From Pelomonas aquatica (lineage in GTDB: Bacteria > Pseudomonadota > Gammaproteobacteria > Burkholderiales > Burkholderiaceae_C): DNA of 58,234 bases. The translations under genes and the position numbers were made by a program. The notes under the pieces are model-generated. The model was not told where the DNA came from and searched no databases. It saw nothing but the letters and a program-made list of their open reading frames with translations. How positions within the stretch are numbered: position 1 is the stretch's first letter; each line of letters opens with the position of its first letter. The DNA lies in contig NZ_JAPPUW010000028.1 in the NCBI RefSeq assembly GCF_026712205.1, positions 1 through 58,234 on the forward strand, read 5' to 3'. Of this stretch, positions 13,107-23,316 are shown in pieces.

Positions 13107-13601
13107 TCAGTCCTGCATCGGGAAGAACCGGTCCCGGAACACCATGCTCTGCGTCGTCCGCACGACGACGCCGTCCTTGAAGTGGACGTTGAAGCGCAGC
13201 CCGTAGCCCGATGCGTCGGGCTCGACGGTCCAGTCCCAGACCTCCTCGCCGCTGAGGCGGAAGAACACCCGGCTGCGCTCGGTGCCGAGCAGGCGGCCGA
13301 CCTGCTCCGGCGTCATGCCGGGCTCGATGCGGGCGCGGCCGGCGGGCGAGAGGCCATCCGTGACGCCGACCAGCCGGCCATCGGCGGCCAGGCGGACCAG
13401 ATAGCAATGCCTGCCCATGGGCTGGCTCGAATACTCCAGCGTGCGCCCGCCGTCGCCGTCGGGCCAGACGCGCCGTGGCTGGCCGTAGAGCGCGACCACG
13501 TCGGCCTCCAGGCTGGCGCCGGGCCGCAGCCGCGCGTCACGGTCCGGCGTCGCGCAGCCGGCGAGCAGCGCTGTGCAGAGGGCGAGGGCGGCAAGGCGCA
13601 T
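13107..13601 (-). CDS. BamE-like lipoprotein
   Basis: A 164-residue lipoprotein with lipobox LLAGC (Cys16). Two modules resemble the SmpA/BamE fold: LRPGASLEADVVALYGQPRRVW (about 25-46) and IEPGMTPEQVGRLLGTERS (about 92-110), the second followed by WDWTVEP and FNVHFKDGVVV. The duplication suggests a tandem-BamE relative rather than BamE itself, which is shorter. It probably sits at the inner leaflet of the outer membrane. It is downstream of pyrD, 17 bp away. Confidence 0.75.
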   Translation of the reverse strand: MRLAALALCTALLAGCATPDRDARLRPGASLEADVVALYGQPRRVWPDGDGGRTLEYSSQPMGRHCYLVRLAADGRLVGVTDGLSPAGRARIEPGMTPEQVGRLLGTERSRVFFRLSGEEVWDWTVEPDASGYGLRFNVHFKDGVVVRTTQSMVFRDRFFPMQD

Positions 13602-13618
13602 GGCGGTCGGGTGTTCGG

Positions 13619-14659
13619 TCAGCGCCGGGCCAGGGCCTTGGCGCAGTCGGCCACGAGGCCGGGGCCCTTGTAGATCAGGCCGGTGTAGACCTGCACGAGG
13701 TCGGCGCCGGCCTCGATCTTCGCGCGTGCGTCGTCGCCGCTCAACACGCCGCCGACGCCGATGATGGGATAGCCCTGGGGCAGGGCAGCGCGCAGCAGGC
13801 GGATGACGCGGTTGCTGGCCTCGAAGACGGGCGCGCCGGACAGGCCGCCGGTCTCGTCCGCGTGCGCGAGGCCCTGCACCTGGTCGCGCGCAATCGTCGT
13901 GTTGGTCGCGATGACGCCGTCGATGCCGTTGACCTTGAGCGTCTGCGCGATGACGCCGACCTGGGCCTCCTCCAGGTCGGGCGCGATCTTCACGAACATC
14001 GGCACCGTGCGGCCGGTCTGGCCCTCCAGCTGCAGCTTGCGCTGCTGCAGGCGCGACAGCAGCGCGTCCAGCGCCTCGTCGCTCTGCAGCGCGCGCAGGT
14101 TCTTCGTGTTCGGGCTGGAGATGTTGATGGTGATGTAGTCGGCATGCGGGAACACGCCTTCCAGGCCGAGCAGGTAGTCGTCGGCCGCGTTCTCGATGGG
14201 CGTCGCGGCGTTCTTGCCGATGTTCAGGCCCAGCACGCCGCCGGCCGCGCGGAAGCTGTAGGCGCGCTTCACGTTCGCGACGAAGCTGGCCAGCCCCTCG
14301 TTGTTGAAGCCCAGGCGGTTGATCAGCGCGTTCGCCTCGGGCAGGCGGAACATGCGCGGCTTGTCGTTGCCGGGCTGGCCCTTGGGCGTCACGGTGCCCA
14401 CCTCGATGAAGCCGAAGCCCATCGCGCCCAGGCCGTCGATGCAGCGGCCGTTCTTGTCCAGGCCGGCGGCCAGGCCGATGCGGTTGGGGAAGCGCAGGCC
14501 GGCCAGCGTGACGGGGTCGCTGATGCGCTCGCCACTCCACAGGCATTGGGCCGGCGTGTTCTGCAGCCGGGCGATGCCGTCCAGCGTCAGTTCATGGGCG
14601 TGCTCGGGGTCCAGGCCGAACAGGAAGGGGCGGGTGAGGGCGTAGGGGATCAGGGGCAT
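13619..14659 (-). CDS. pyrD: dihydroorotate dehydrogenase (quinone)
   Basis: PyrD oxidises dihydroorotate to orotate using FMN and passes electrons to quinone at the inner membrane; it is the fourth step of pyrimidine synthesis. The 346-residue class 2 enzyme has the N-terminal helical segment ([20 protein letters not shown]), [21 protein letters not shown] and the FMN-binding [11 protein letters not shown] near the C-terminus. I chose the ATG at 14659 (MPLIPYAL); an upstream ATG would overlap the divergent promoter region. Confidence 0.96.
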   Translation of the reverse strand: MPLIPYALTRPFLFGLDPEHAHELTLDGIARLQNTPAQCLWSGERISDPVTLAGLRFPNRIGLAAGLDKNGRCIDGLGAMGFGFIEVGTVTPKGQPGNDKPRMFRLPEANALINRLGFNNEGLASFVANVKRAYSFRAAGGVLGLNIGKNAATPIENAADDYLLGLEGVFPHADYITINISSPNTKNLRALQSDEALDALLSRLQQRKLQLEGQTGRTVPMFVKIAPDLEEAQVGVIAQTLKVNGIDGVIATNTTIARDQVQGLAHADETGGLSGAPVFEASNRVIRLLRAALPQGYPIIGVGGVLSGDDARAKIEAGADLVQVYTGLIYKGPGLVADCAKALARR

Positions 14660-14730
14660 GGGCGCGATTGTCCATGCCGCCCTGGGATACCCCGGGATAA
14701 TCACGGGCTGCACTGGCCCGGAAGACCCGT

Positions 14731-15852
14731 ATGAAGCCGCTCGACGACCCCCAACATGACCGCGAAGCCGGTTCCCGCGACGCGACCCGCGACACGACGC
14801 GCACCGACGACACCCGCATCGGCGCCGTCCGCGCGCTGATCAGCCCGGCCCTGCTGCTGGAGGAACTGCCCATCCCGGACGCGGCGCTGTCGCTGGTGGA
14901 AGAGGCCCGCCAGCAGATCAGCGACGTGCTGCACGGCCGCGACGACCGCCTGCTCGTCATCGTCGGCCCCTGCTCCATCCACGACCACGACCAGGCCATG
15001 GACTACGCGCGGCTGCTGAAGGCCGCCCGCGACGAGCTCAGCCGCGACCTGCTGGTGGTGATGCGCGTCTACTTCGAGAAGCCGCGCACTACCGTCGGCT
15101 GGAAGGGCTATATCAACGATCCCAGGCTCGACGGTAGCTTCCATATGAACGAGGGCCTGCGCCTGGCCCGCCAGCTGCTGCTGGACATCAACGGCCTGGG
15201 CCTGCCGGCCGGCACCGAGTTCCTGGACCTGCTGTCGCCGCAATACATCTCCGACCTGATCGCCTGGGGCGCCATCGGCGCGCGCACCACCGAGAGCCAG
15301 AGCCACCGCCAACTGGCCTCGGGCCTGAGCTGCCCGGTCGGCTTCAAGAACGGCACCGACGGCGGCATCAAGGTCGCCAGCGACGCCGTGCTGGCCGCCG
15401 GCAGCGCCCATGCCTTCATGGGCATGACCAAGATGGGCACGGCCGCGATCTTCGAGACGCGCGGCAACAGCGACTGCCACGTCATCCTGCGCGGCGGCAA
15501 GGCGCCCAACTACGACGCGGCCTCGGTCGCCGCCGCCTGCGAGGCGCTGAAGGCCTCGGGCCTGCGCGAGCAGGTCATGATCGACTTCTCGCACGCCAAC
15601 TCCAGCAAGAAGTACGAGCGCCAGGTCGACGTCGGCCGCGACGTGGCCGGCCAGATCGCCGGCGGCGACGCACGCATCACCGGCGTGATGATCGAGAGCC
15701 ATCTGCAGCCGGGCCGGCAGGACCTGGCCGAGGGCCAGACCCGCGCCGACCTCAAGCCCGGCGTGTCCATCACCGACGCCTGCCTGGGCTGGGCCCAGAC
15801 CGAGCCGCTGCTGCGCGAGCTCGCCGCCGCCGTGCAGAAGCGCCGCGGCTGA
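14731..15852 (+). CDS. aroG: 3-deoxy-7-phosphoheptulonate synthase
   Basis: DAHP synthase condenses phosphoenolpyruvate and erythrose 4-phosphate, the entry step of the shikimate pathway. The 373-residue type I alpha enzyme shows [63 protein letters not shown] and a C-terminal GVMIESHL. Which aromatic amino acid feeds back on it cannot be decided here. The gene is divergent from pyrD and precedes rpiA by 21 bp, so the two are probably cotranscribed. Confidence 0.95.
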   Translation: MKPLDDPQHDREAGSRDATRDTTRTDDTRIGAVRALISPALLLEELPIPDAALSLVEEARQQISDVLHGRDDRLLVIVGPCSIHDHDQAMDYARLLKAARDELSRDLLVVMRVYFEKPRTTVGWKGYINDPRLDGSFHMNEGLRLARQLLLDINGLGLPAGTEFLDLLSPQYISDLIAWGAIGARTTESQSHRQLASGLSCPVGFKNGTDGGIKVASDAVLAAGSAHAFMGMTKMGTAAIFETRGNSDCHVILRGGKAPNYDAASVAAACEALKASGLREQVMIDFSHANSSKKYERQVDVGRDVAGQIAGGDARITGVMIESHLQPGRQDLAEGQTRADLKPGVSITDACLGWAQTEPLLRELAAAVQKRRG

Positions 15853-15873
15853 CCCGGCCCGAGAATCCACGAC

Positions 15874-16533
15874 ATGAACCAAGACCAACTCAAGCAACTC
15901 GTTGGCCGCGCGGCCCTGGATTACGTCCCCGCCGGCCAAGTCCTCGGCGTCGGCACCGGCTCCACGGTGGACTGCTTCATCGACGCCTTGGCGGCCAGCG
16001 GCATCGCCATCCCCGGCGCCGTGTCCAGCTCCGAGCGCTCGACGCAGCGCCTGCTCGGGCACGGCATCAAGGTGCTCGATGCCGCCGACGTGACGGGCCT
16101 GGCCGTCTACATCGACGGCGCCGACGAGATCGACGGCCGCGGCTTCATGGTCAAGGGCGGCGGCGCCGCGCTGACGCGCGAGAAGATCGTCGCCGACCTG
16201 GCCGCGAAATTCGTCTGCATCGCCGACGAATCCAAGCTCGTGCAGACGCTGGGCGCCTTCCCGCTGCCGGTCGAGATCATCCCGATGGCGGCGGCCCAGC
16301 TGACGCGCCGCTTCGCCAGCATCGGCGGCACGGCCAGCCTGCGTGCCGGCGTCGTCACCGACAACGGCGGCCACATCCTCGACGTGCGCGGCCTGGCCAT
16401 CACCGACCCGCTGGCCTTCGAGACCGAGGTCAACCAGTGGCCCGGCGTCGTCACGGTCGGCGTGTTCGCGCGCCACAAGGCCAGCGTCTGCCTGCTCGGC
16501 GGCGCGGGCGGCGTGAAGACGCTGAGCTTCTGA
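15874..16533 (+). CDS. rpiA: ribose-5-phosphate isomerase A
   Basis: RpiA interconverts ribose 5-phosphate and ribulose 5-phosphate in the pentose phosphate pathway. The 219-residue length fits. Motifs: [15 protein letters not shown] (phosphate loop), [18 protein letters not shown] with catalytic Asp, and [14 protein letters not shown] with catalytic Glu and Lys. It follows aroG, an erythrose 4-phosphate consumer, which fits a shared supply of sugar phosphates. Confidence 0.96.
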   Translation: MNQDQLKQLVGRAALDYVPAGQVLGVGTGSTVDCFIDALAASGIAIPGAVSSSERSTQRLLGHGIKVLDAADVTGLAVYIDGADEIDGRGFMVKGGGAALTREKIVADLAAKFVCIADESKLVQTLGAFPLPVEIIPMAAAQLTRRFASIGGTASLRAGVVTDNGGHILDVRGLAITDPLAFETEVNQWPGVVTVGVFARHKASVCLLGGAGGVKTLSF

Positions 16534-16546
16534 ACCCGGGCCGCAT

Positions 16547-16575
16547 GCAAAAAGGGGCGTCTGCCGACGCCCCTT
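16547..16575 (-). terminator. terminator of the M4 peptidase gene
   Basis: A perfect 10-bp stem AAGGGGCGTC / GACGCCCCTT (16552-16561 and 16566-16575) has a TGCC loop. On the minus strand it is followed by TTTTTGCATG, so the T-tract serves the peptidase gene. On the plus strand only two T residues follow, so it is at best a weak end for rpiA. Confidence 0.85.
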
Positions 16576-16597
16576 GCAGCGCTGGGGAGGGCCCGCC

Positions 16598-18163
16598 TCA
16601 GTTGCGGCCGACCGCGCTCCAGGCGGCGGCGACCTGGGCCGAGTAGTCGGCGCCCAGCGTCGTGGCCAGTTCCTGGGCCGCGGCGATGGTCGCGGCGCGC
16701 GCGCCGGCGTAGTCGGTGCTGGAGGTCATCTTCGTGGTCAGCGCGCGGTACCAGATCTTGGCCGCCGCGGTGCGGCCGATGCCGGCCAGCGTGCCGCTGC
16801 CGGTGGCCACGCGGGTGTTGCCGCTCACGCAGGTCGGGCTGTTGCCGTAGGGGCTGCTGCTGCCCTCGGCGAGCAGGAAGTAGAAGTGGTTGGCGACGCC
16901 CGAGCTGTAGTGCACGTCGAGGCTGCCCACGCCCGAGTACCAGCAGTCGGCCGAGCTGCCGTCGATGCTGGGCTTGTACATATAGCGCAGCGCACCGCCG
17001 GCCACCATGACCTTGTCGCCGATCAGGTAGTCGCCCACGTCGCTGGTGTTGGCGGCGTAGAACTCCACCATCGTGCCCATGATGTCCGAGGTGGCTTCGT
17101 TGAGGCCGCCGGATTCGCCCGAATAGGTCAGGTTGGCTGTGCGGCTGGTCACGCCGTGCGTCATCTCGTGGCCGGCCACGTCCAGCGCCACCAGGGGCTT
17201 GAGCGAGGTGCCGTCGCCGTCGCCGTAGGTCATGCAGAAGCAGGAGTCCGACCAGTAGGCGTTGTTGTAGCTGCGGCCGTAGTGCACGCGGTTGTAGGCG
17301 CCCTTGCCGTCGTTGGCGATGCCGCTGCGGCCATGGACGTTCTTGTAATAGTCCCAGGTCACGGCCGTGCCGTACTGGGCGTCGGTGGCGGCGCTGGCCG
17401 TGTCGCTGGTGGTGTTGTTGCCCCAGATGTTGTCGGCGTCGGTCAGGATGGCGCCGCCGCTGGTGCGGTTCTTCATGTCGATGGTGTAGGTGCTGCCGCG
17501 GCTGGGGTCGCGCAGCTCGTAGCCGGTGCTGGTGCTGTTGGTCGTCAGCGCGACATTGCCGCTGTACAGCGTCCTGCCGGTGCCGGCGGCGGCGGCCGTG
17601 TGGATGTCGTCCCAGGCATCCAGTTGGCGGCCGTTCGTCGCGTCGACGATCACATGCTTCTCGAACGGCGTGCCGTCGGCGCCTTCGCCGGACACGGGCA
17701 CGTCCCAGGCCAGCGCGGGCGCCTGGTCGCGGGCGTAGATGACGAGTTCGGGCTTGCCCACGTTGCCGGCCAGCGTGCGCGTGACGGTCATCGCGGCGCG
17801 GTTGGCGTTCAGGGCCGGCTTGCCGGCGGCGCCGACGCGCCAGTGCAGGTTGTGGTGCATTGCGCGCAGATTGCCCATGCGGTCGGTCTGCACGACGAGG
17901 TCGCCGCCGATGACGCGCAGGCCGCCGACCGTGCGGTCCATGCGCACATGGCTGCTGCCGTCCGCGTCGACGACGATGTCCCGCACCTGGTAGCTGTGGT
18001 CGCTGCCGTGCATGCTCAGGCCGGGGAACTGGCGCACATGGGCCTCGGCGCGCGACTGCATGGATTGCAGCTGGGCCGCATCGGCATGGAAGGACTGGGC
18101 TTGGGCCAAAGAGGCCGTGAGGGCCGCACTCAGCAGCGTGAGGCGAAAGATGGGGCAATGCAT
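16598..18163 (-). CDS. secreted thermolysin-like (M4) metallopeptidase
   Basis: A 521-residue zinc endopeptidase made as a preproprotein: signal peptide (1-22, ending AQAQS), an FTP/PepSY-type propeptide (about 25-190), then the M4 catalytic domain. Zinc and catalytic residues are visible: HEMTH (His332, Glu333, His336), Glu356 in GGLNEATSD, and the transition-state His418 in DVHYSSG. The C-terminus ends soon after the M4 fold with no secretion or anchor domain. It is presumably exported and degrades extracellular protein. It is monocistronic with its own terminator. Confidence 0.95.
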   Translation of the reverse strand: MHCPIFRLTLLSAALTASLAQAQSFHADAAQLQSMQSRAEAHVRQFPGLSMHGSDHSYQVRDIVVDADGSSHVRMDRTVGGLRVIGGDLVVQTDRMGNLRAMHHNLHWRVGAAGKPALNANRAAMTVTRTLAGNVGKPELVIYARDQAPALAWDVPVSGEGADGTPFEKHVIVDATNGRQLDAWDDIHTAAAAGTGRTLYSGNVALTTNSTSTGYELRDPSRGSTYTIDMKNRTSGGAILTDADNIWGNNTTSDTASAATDAQYGTAVTWDYYKNVHGRSGIANDGKGAYNRVHYGRSYNNAYWSDSCFCMTYGDGDGTSLKPLVALDVAGHEMTHGVTSRTANLTYSGESGGLNEATSDIMGTMVEFYAANTSDVGDYLIGDKVMVAGGALRYMYKPSIDGSSADCWYSGVGSLDVHYSSGVANHFYFLLAEGSSSPYGNSPTCVSGNTRVATGSGTLAGIGRTAAAKIWYRALTTKMTSSTDYAGARAATIAAAQELATTLGADYSAQVAAAWSAVGRN

Positions 18164-18401
18164 GGAAAGCTCCTGACTTGTTGGAAGCGGCGGATCTGCC
18201 GCAGGTCTGCGCCGGTGAGGCGCGGGCGCGACTGTGCTTGCGCCGCCTGCGGCCAGCGGTCAGGGCTGTCCCCGATCTGGCGTCGGCGCACAACAGCCGC
18301 AGGCGGCCGACACCGGGCGCTGGAGGCGCTCATTCATTGGTGGCAGCGGGCCCGGGCCGGCATGCCTGCGATCCAGGGACGGGGAGACCCTGATTCACAA
18401 A

Positions 18402-18436
18402 ACTTAAAAGAAGCGGGCGCCGGCCCGGGCGCCCGC
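18402..18436 (-). terminator. terminator of the upstream chemoreceptor gene
   Basis: A perfect 9-bp stem GCGGGCGCC / GGCGCCCGC (18413-18421 and 18428-18436) is followed on the minus strand by TTCTTTTAAG. It lies 23 bp after the chemoreceptor stop codon. The remaining 18164-18401 should hold the peptidase promoter, but I see no convincing hexamers there. Confidence 0.8.
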
Positions 18437-18458
18437 GACGCGGTGCGGTAAGGCCCGC

Positions 18459-19769
18459 TCAGAAGGTTTCCCAGTCGCCGTCGTCGGCCGCCGGGGGCGG
18501 GACGGGGGCGGCAGGCCGCGGTGCGACGGCCGGCTTCACCGCCGGCATGGCGGCAGGCGTGGCCGCAGCCTTCCTGGGCGCGGCCGGCTTCGCGACGGGA
18601 ACCTTGGCGGGCACGGGCCGCGGGGCCGCCGCCTTGGCCGCCGTCTGCCTTGCGGCCGTGCCGCCGAGCTTGAACACGCCGATGGCCTCGGCCATGCGGG
18701 CCGACTGCTCGCGCAGGCTCTCGGCCGCGGCGGCGGACTCTTCCACCAGGGCCGCGTTCTGCTGCGTCATCTGATCGAGCTGCACGACCGAGCCGTTGAC
18801 GACGCCGATGCCCTCGCTCTGCTCGCGTGCGGCGGCGCTGATCTCGCCGATGATGTCGGTCACGCGCTGCACGCTGGCGACGATCTCGGTCATCGTGGCG
18901 CCGGCGGCCTGGACCTGCTCGGTGCCGGAGTCCACGCGCTCCACGCTGGCGCTGATGAGGGTCTTGATCTCCTTGGCCGCCTCGGCGCTGCGCTGGGCCA
19001 GCGCACGCACCTCGCCGGCCACGACGGCGAAGCCGCGGCCCTGCTCGCCGGCGCGCGCCGCCTCCACGGCCGCGTTCAGCGCCAGGATGTTGGTCTGGAA
19101 GGCGATGCCGTCGATGGTGCCGATGATCTCGTTGATCTTGCGCGAGCTCTGGCTGATCTCGTCCATCGTCGCGACGACCTGGGACACCGCCGCGCCGCCG
19201 CGCTGGGCCACGCTGGCGGCCGAGCTGGCGAGCTGGTTGGCCGTCATCGCCGCGTCGGCCGTCTGCTTGACGGTGCCGGTCAGCTCGGACATCGACGAGG
19301 CCGCCTGCTGAAGGTTGGAGGCGGTCTGCTCGGTGCGCTGGGACAGGTCGTGGTTGCCGACCGCGATCTCGGCGCTGGCCGTGCCGATGCTGTCGGCCGC
19401 GCTGCGCACGTCGCCGATGAGGCGCTGCAGCGAGGACTGCGTGTTCTGCAACGCCTGCAGCAGGCGGCCACCATCGCCGCTGCCGCCGTCCCGGATGGCA
19501 TGGGTCAGGTCGAAGCGGGCCAGGGCCTCGGCGGCCTCGGTCGCCTCGCGCAGGCTGGCGCCAGCGCCGCCGCCGGCACCCAGCACGGCGCCGATGCCGA
19601 CCAGCCAGGCCAGGCCCAGCGTCCAGCCCAGCCAGGTCTTCGCGGAGCCCGCGTCGGCGAGCGCCGAGAAGGCGGCGATGCCGCCGGTGGTGGCCAGGAT
19701 CAGCACCAGGCCCAGGGCCAGGGTCAGGCGTTGCGCGGGGCTGCGCGAACCCCACAGGCTGTTCAGCAT
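18459..19769 (-). CDS. methyl-accepting chemotaxis protein with C-terminal tether
   Basis: A 436-residue chemoreceptor. Two membrane helices (about 12-30 and 44-63) are separated by only about a dozen residues, so there is no real periplasmic sensor domain. The cytoplasmic signalling hairpin includes [20 protein letters not shown] and [21 protein letters not shown]. After it comes a long Ala/Pro/Lys-rich linker and a terminal DWETF, matching the xWxxF pentapeptide that binds CheR and CheB in other receptors. The start at 19769 has AAGGAG upstream. Confidence 0.9.
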   Translation of the reverse strand: MLNSLWGSRSPAQRLTLALGLVLILATTGGIAAFSALADAGSAKTWLGWTLGLAWLVGIGAVLGAGGGAGASLREATEAAEALARFDLTHAIRDGGSGDGGRLLQALQNTQSSLQRLIGDVRSAADSIGTASAEIAVGNHDLSQRTEQTASNLQQAASSMSELTGTVKQTADAAMTANQLASSAASVAQRGGAAVSQVVATMDEISQSSRKINEIIGTIDGIAFQTNILALNAAVEAARAGEQGRGFAVVAGEVRALAQRSAEAAKEIKTLISASVERVDSGTEQVQAAGATMTEIVASVQRVTDIIGEISAAAREQSEGIGVVNGSVVQLDQMTQQNAALVEESAAAAESLREQSARMAEAIGVFKLGGTAARQTAAKAAAPRPVPAKVPVAKPAAPRKAAATPAAMPAVKPAVAPRPAAPVPPPAADDGDWETF

Positions 19770-19851
19770 TTCTTGCTCCTTGATTGGCGGCCGCCTCGCG
19801 GCCCGCTTAGGCGTGGCAGTGTCGTCATGCCCTTCGCCGATGCGGCGGTGC

Positions 19852-21732
19852 TCAGTCCGGCAAAGCGGCAATAGTTGTGCGTCTGGCCCGCCGCAGCGCG
19901 AAGCGCAGCGGGTCCACCGCGTCCAGCAGTTCGGCTTCCAGCGGCCGCGGGCCGCCCAGCGCGAGCGCCGCCGCCAGCTCGCCCGCCAGCGCGGCCCAGG
20001 AGATGCCGCGCGATGCGAAGCCGGTGCAGACGACGAGGCCGGGCCGGCGGGCCTGCAGCCGCAGCTGGCTGGCGGCGGGGCCGGAGGCGGCGAGGCCGCC
20101 GACGAGGGGCAGCCGGTCGGGGGCGATCAGCCGCCAGCCGACGCGGCCGGCCAGCGGCGCCTCGGGCACGCGCGCCAGCCCGGCCAGGCGCGCATAGCGG
20201 GCGAGGTTGTCGGCCTGGTCGGCCGCACGCAGCGCGGGGTCGAGGTCGCCGTCCTGCGTCGTCGCGCCGCACCAGGCGCCGCCGCGGCCGTCGGCAATGG
20301 CATAGCCCTCGCCGGCGATGGGCAAGGCCGGGCACCAGGGCGCCTGCGGCAGATGGCTGAGCTGGCCGCGCTGCACGACGAGGCCGGTCGCCAGCTCGCC
20401 CAGCAGCGGCAGCTGGCCGTGGCCGCCGGCCAGCACGACCAGGGGCGCGCTCGCGATGACCGCACCGCCGGCGTCCAGCAGCGCCCAGCCGGCATCGGAT
20501 TCGCGCAGCGCGGCCACCGGCGCAGCCAGCCGCAGTGCCGCGCCGCTGGCCGCCAGCATGGCCCGCGTGTAGGCGGCCGGGTCCAGCGCGCCGCCGCCGG
20601 GGTAGAACCAGGCCGGGTGGGCCAGCGCGGTGCCCGCCAGCGCCGCGGCCTCGGCGGCGGACAGGGCCTGCACATAGCCGTCCATGCGGCTCATCGCGGC
20701 CAGCGGCAGGCGCGTCTCCAGCCGCAGCAGGCCGGGCTGATGCGGCAGGCCCAGTTCGGCGACGAGGCGCTGCGTGGCCAGCGCCGCGGCGCGATTGAAG
20801 CGCGCGTGCGGGCCGTCGTCGGGGTTGACGGTGCCGTGGAAGAGGCCGGTCGGGTTGCCCGAGCTGGCCTGGGCGGGCGCCCCCAGCGCGTCGACGACGG
20901 TGCAGGCCACGCCGGCCCGCGAGAGCGCCAGCGCACAGGCCGCGCCGGCGAGGCCGGCGCCGACGATGACGGCCTCGCGGGCCTCGGGCGCGAGCGGCTC
21001 GCGGCCGGCCGGGCGCTGCGGACTGTGCCGCGGTGCGAAGCGGGCGACGGTCATCTCCGGCTTGTTCGCAAAGCCCGGCGCCAGACAGACCTTGAAGCCC
21101 AGCGCGGCCAGCGCGCGGCGCATGGGCCGGTTGATGCTCCAGGTCGCGGCCGTCGTGCCGGGCGCGGCATGGCGGGCCAGGCTCTTCAGCAGCCATTCGT
21201 CCCACAGCTCGGGGTTGCGCGCGGGCGCGAAGCCGTCGAGATAGAGCGCATCGGCCTGCAGCACCAGCTCGCGCAGCAGTTCGCGCGCATCGCCCAGGCC
21301 GAGCAGCAGCTCGACGCGGCCGGCCTCGAAGCGCAGCGTGTGCAGCCCCGGCGTCAGCGGCGGCCAGGCCGCGACGAGCTGGGCCGCCAGCTCCGGCAGT
21401 GGGCTGGCCGCATGAGCGCGCGCCAGGTCCTCGCGGCGCAGCGGGTGCTTCTCGACGCTGACGAAGACGAGGCGCTCGCAGCGTGCCGGGTCCTGCCGCC
21501 AGGCGTCCCAGGTGGCCAGGAAGTTGTTGCCCAGGCCGAAGCCGGTCTCCAGCACGACGAAGCGCCGCCGCCCCTGCCAGCGGCCGGGCAGACCGTTGCC
21601 GCCGAGGAAGACGTGGCGGGCCTGGGCCAGCGCGCCGGCGCGCGAGTGGTAGACGTCGCCGAAGGCGGGCGCGGCGGGGGCGGCCGGGTCGGAGAAATCG
21701 ACCTCGGCGGGGACGATGGTAGCGAGCCTCAA
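19852..21732 (-). CDS. mnmC: bifunctional tRNA mnm5s2U biosynthesis protein MnmC
   Basis: MnmC finishes 5-methylaminomethyl-2-thiouridine at tRNA position 34. The N-terminal methyltransferase half (MnmD) shows [18 protein letters not shown] and [18 protein letters not shown]. The C-terminal FAD oxidase half shows [21 protein letters not shown] and [18 protein letters not shown]. The 626-residue length is normal. No ATG fits: the TTG at 21732 overlaps the TGA of the upstream metallohydrolase gene (TTGA) and gives [13 protein letters not shown], where homologues begin. Translational coupling is likely. Confidence 0.93.
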   Translation of the reverse strand: MRLATIVPAEVDFSDPAAPAAPAFGDVYHSRAGALAQARHVFLGGNGLPGRWQGRRRFVVLETGFGLGNNFLATWDAWRQDPARCERLVFVSVEKHPLRREDLARAHAASPLPELAAQLVAAWPPLTPGLHTLRFEAGRVELLLGLGDARELLRELVLQADALYLDGFAPARNPELWDEWLLKSLARHAAPGTTAATWSINRPMRRALAALGFKVCLAPGFANKPEMTVARFAPRHSPQRPAGREPLAPEAREAVIVGAGLAGAACALALSRAGVACTVVDALGAPAQASSGNPTGLFHGTVNPDDGPHARFNRAAALATQRLVAELGLPHQPGLLRLETRLPLAAMSRMDGYVQALSAAEAAALAGTALAHPAWFYPGGGALDPAAYTRAMLAASGAALRLAAPVAALRESDAGWALLDAGGAVIASAPLVVLAGGHGQLPLLGELATGLVVQRGQLSHLPQAPWCPALPIAGEGYAIADGRGGAWCGATTQDGDLDPALRAADQADNLARYARLAGLARVPEAPLAGRVGWRLIAPDRLPLVGGLAASGPAASQLRLQARRPGLVVCTGFASRGISWAALAGELAAALALGGPRPLEAELLDAVDPLRFALRRARRTTIAALPD

Positions 21733-23099
21733 AGCTCGACGGTCTCGCCGTGCTGGGGCACGCGCACGGGCAGGCCGAGTTCGTCCTGGATGCGGCAGCG
21801 CAGCGCATCGGCCGCGGCCGGCTCGCCGTGCACCACATAGACCTGGCCGGGCGGCCGGGGCAGGGCACGCAGCCACTGCACGAGGCCCTCGGCATCGGCA
21901 TGGCCGGAGAAGCCGTCGAGGTGGCTGATCTCGGCATTCACCGGCACCCAGCGCCCGCGCAGCTTGATCTCGCGCTCGCCCGCCACCATGCGCGCGCCCC
22001 GCGTGCCGCCGGCCTGGAAGCCGGGGAAGGCGATGTGGTGCTGGGGCTGGGGCGCCAGCGTCTCGATGTAGTTCAGCACGCGGCCACCGGTGGCCATGCC
22101 GCTGGCCGAGATGACGATGGACGGCCGCGCCTTGCGCTGCGCCAGGCTGGCCGCGAGCTTGAGGCTCTGGGCCTGCTGGGTGACGTAGTGGACGCGGTCG
22201 GTCAGGCCGCGGGCCTCGTCGACGGAGATGCGGAGCAGCCTGGCGTGCCTGAGGGTCAGCTCGGTGGCTTGCTCGGCCATCGGGCTGTCCAGCCAGATCG
22301 GCACGTCCAGCGGCAGCTCGCCGGCGCGGCGCAGACGCTGCAGCACCAGCAGCAGGGCCTGGGCGCGGCCGACCGCGAAGCTGGGCAGCAGCACCGAGCC
22401 GCCGCGCTTGAGCGTCGTGCGCAGCAGCTGCGCGAGGCGGGCCTGCACGTCCTCGGCCGGGTGCAGGCGGTTGCCGTAGGTGGACTCGATCATGACGACA
22501 TCGGCCGCCGGCGGCACCTGGGGCACGGGCATCAGCAGGTCGTTGTTGCGGCCGATGTCGCCCGAGAACAGCAGGCTGCGTTCGCCGCGGCGCACGTGGA
22601 TGGAGGTGGCGCCGAGCAGATGCCCGGCCGGCGTGAAGCGGATCTCGGTGCCGCCCAGCGTGAGCCGGCCGTCGCGCGGCAGCGGCACGAACTGCTTCAT
22701 CGTCGCCTCGGCCTCGCGCACGCCGTACAGTGGCAGGGCCTTGTCGTGGCGGCTGGACTGGTCGCGGTTGGCGCGCTTGGCGTCTTCTTCCTGCAGATGG
22801 GCGCTGTCGCGCAGCAGCACGTCGCAGAGGTCGCGCGTCGCGGCGGTCGCGTAGATGGCGCCCTGGAAGCCCTGGCGGCGCAGCGCCGGCAGATAGCCGC
22901 AGTGGTCGAGGTGGGCGTGGGACAGCAGCACGGCGTCCAGCTCGGAGGCATCGACGCCCAACGGCATCCAGTTGCGTTCGCGCAGGGTCTTGAAGCCCTG
23001 GAAGAGGCCGGCGTCCAGCAGCAGGCGCTGGTCGCTAAAGCTCAGCAGGTGGCGCGAGCCGGTCACGGTGTCGGCGGCGCCGAGGAAGGTCAGTGTCAT
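21729..23099 (-). CDS. MBL/beta-CASP RNA-processing-type hydrolase
   Basis: A 456-residue metallo-beta-lactamase protein with a beta-CASP insertion and RNA-specificity C-terminus, as in bacterial homologues of CPSF73. The metal motif HAHLDH is at His61, His63, Asp65 and His66; VMIESTYGNR, ISASGMATGGRVLNY and FSGHADAEGLVQWL are characteristic. It probably cleaves RNA in the cytoplasm. It sits between rhlE (an RNA helicase) and mnmC (tRNA modification), so the neighbourhood is RNA-related. The terminator of rhlE separates it from that gene. Confidence 0.9.
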   Translation of the reverse strand: MTLTFLGAADTVTGSRHLLSFSDQRLLLDAGLFQGFKTLRERNWMPLGVDASELDAVLLSHAHLDHCGYLPALRRQGFQGAIYATAATRDLCDVLLRDSAHLQEEDAKRANRDQSSRHDKALPLYGVREAEATMKQFVPLPRDGRLTLGGTEIRFTPAGHLLGATSIHVRRGERSLLFSGDIGRNNDLLMPVPQVPPAADVVMIESTYGNRLHPAEDVQARLAQLLRTTLKRGGSVLLPSFAVGRAQALLLVLQRLRRAGELPLDVPIWLDSPMAEQATELTLRHARLLRISVDEARGLTDRVHYVTQQAQSLKLAASLAQRKARPSIVISASGMATGGRVLNYIETLAPQPQHHIAFPGFQAGGTRGARMVAGEREIKLRGRWVPVNAEISHLDGFSGHADAEGLVQWLRALPRPPGQVYVVHGEPAAADALRCRIQDELGLPVRVPQHGETVEL

Positions 23100-23261
23100 G
23101 GAGCACCCAGGGTTTGCGTCGGGCCGGTCCGGGCCATCGCCGCGCCCCGCGCGATGAAGCGCGCCGCAGGCGATGGCATGCCCCCGATCTTAGAGAGAGA
23201 CCCCGCCTGCCTCGCCACGCCGGGAGCGGCCTTCGAGCTTGGCCGGGACGCGGCCGCCACG

Positions 23262-23297
23262 AAAAAACGGCCCGTGCTCCTGGGAGTGCGGGCCGTT
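23262..23297 (-). terminator. terminator of rhlE
   Basis: A 9-bp stem AACGGCCCG / CGGGCCGTT (23266-23274 and 23289-23297) has a 14-base loop and is followed on the minus strand by TTTTTTCG. It lies 20 bp past the rhlE stop. Confidence 0.85.
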
Positions 23298-23316
23298 GGC
23301 GGGAGGCTCTGCCCGG

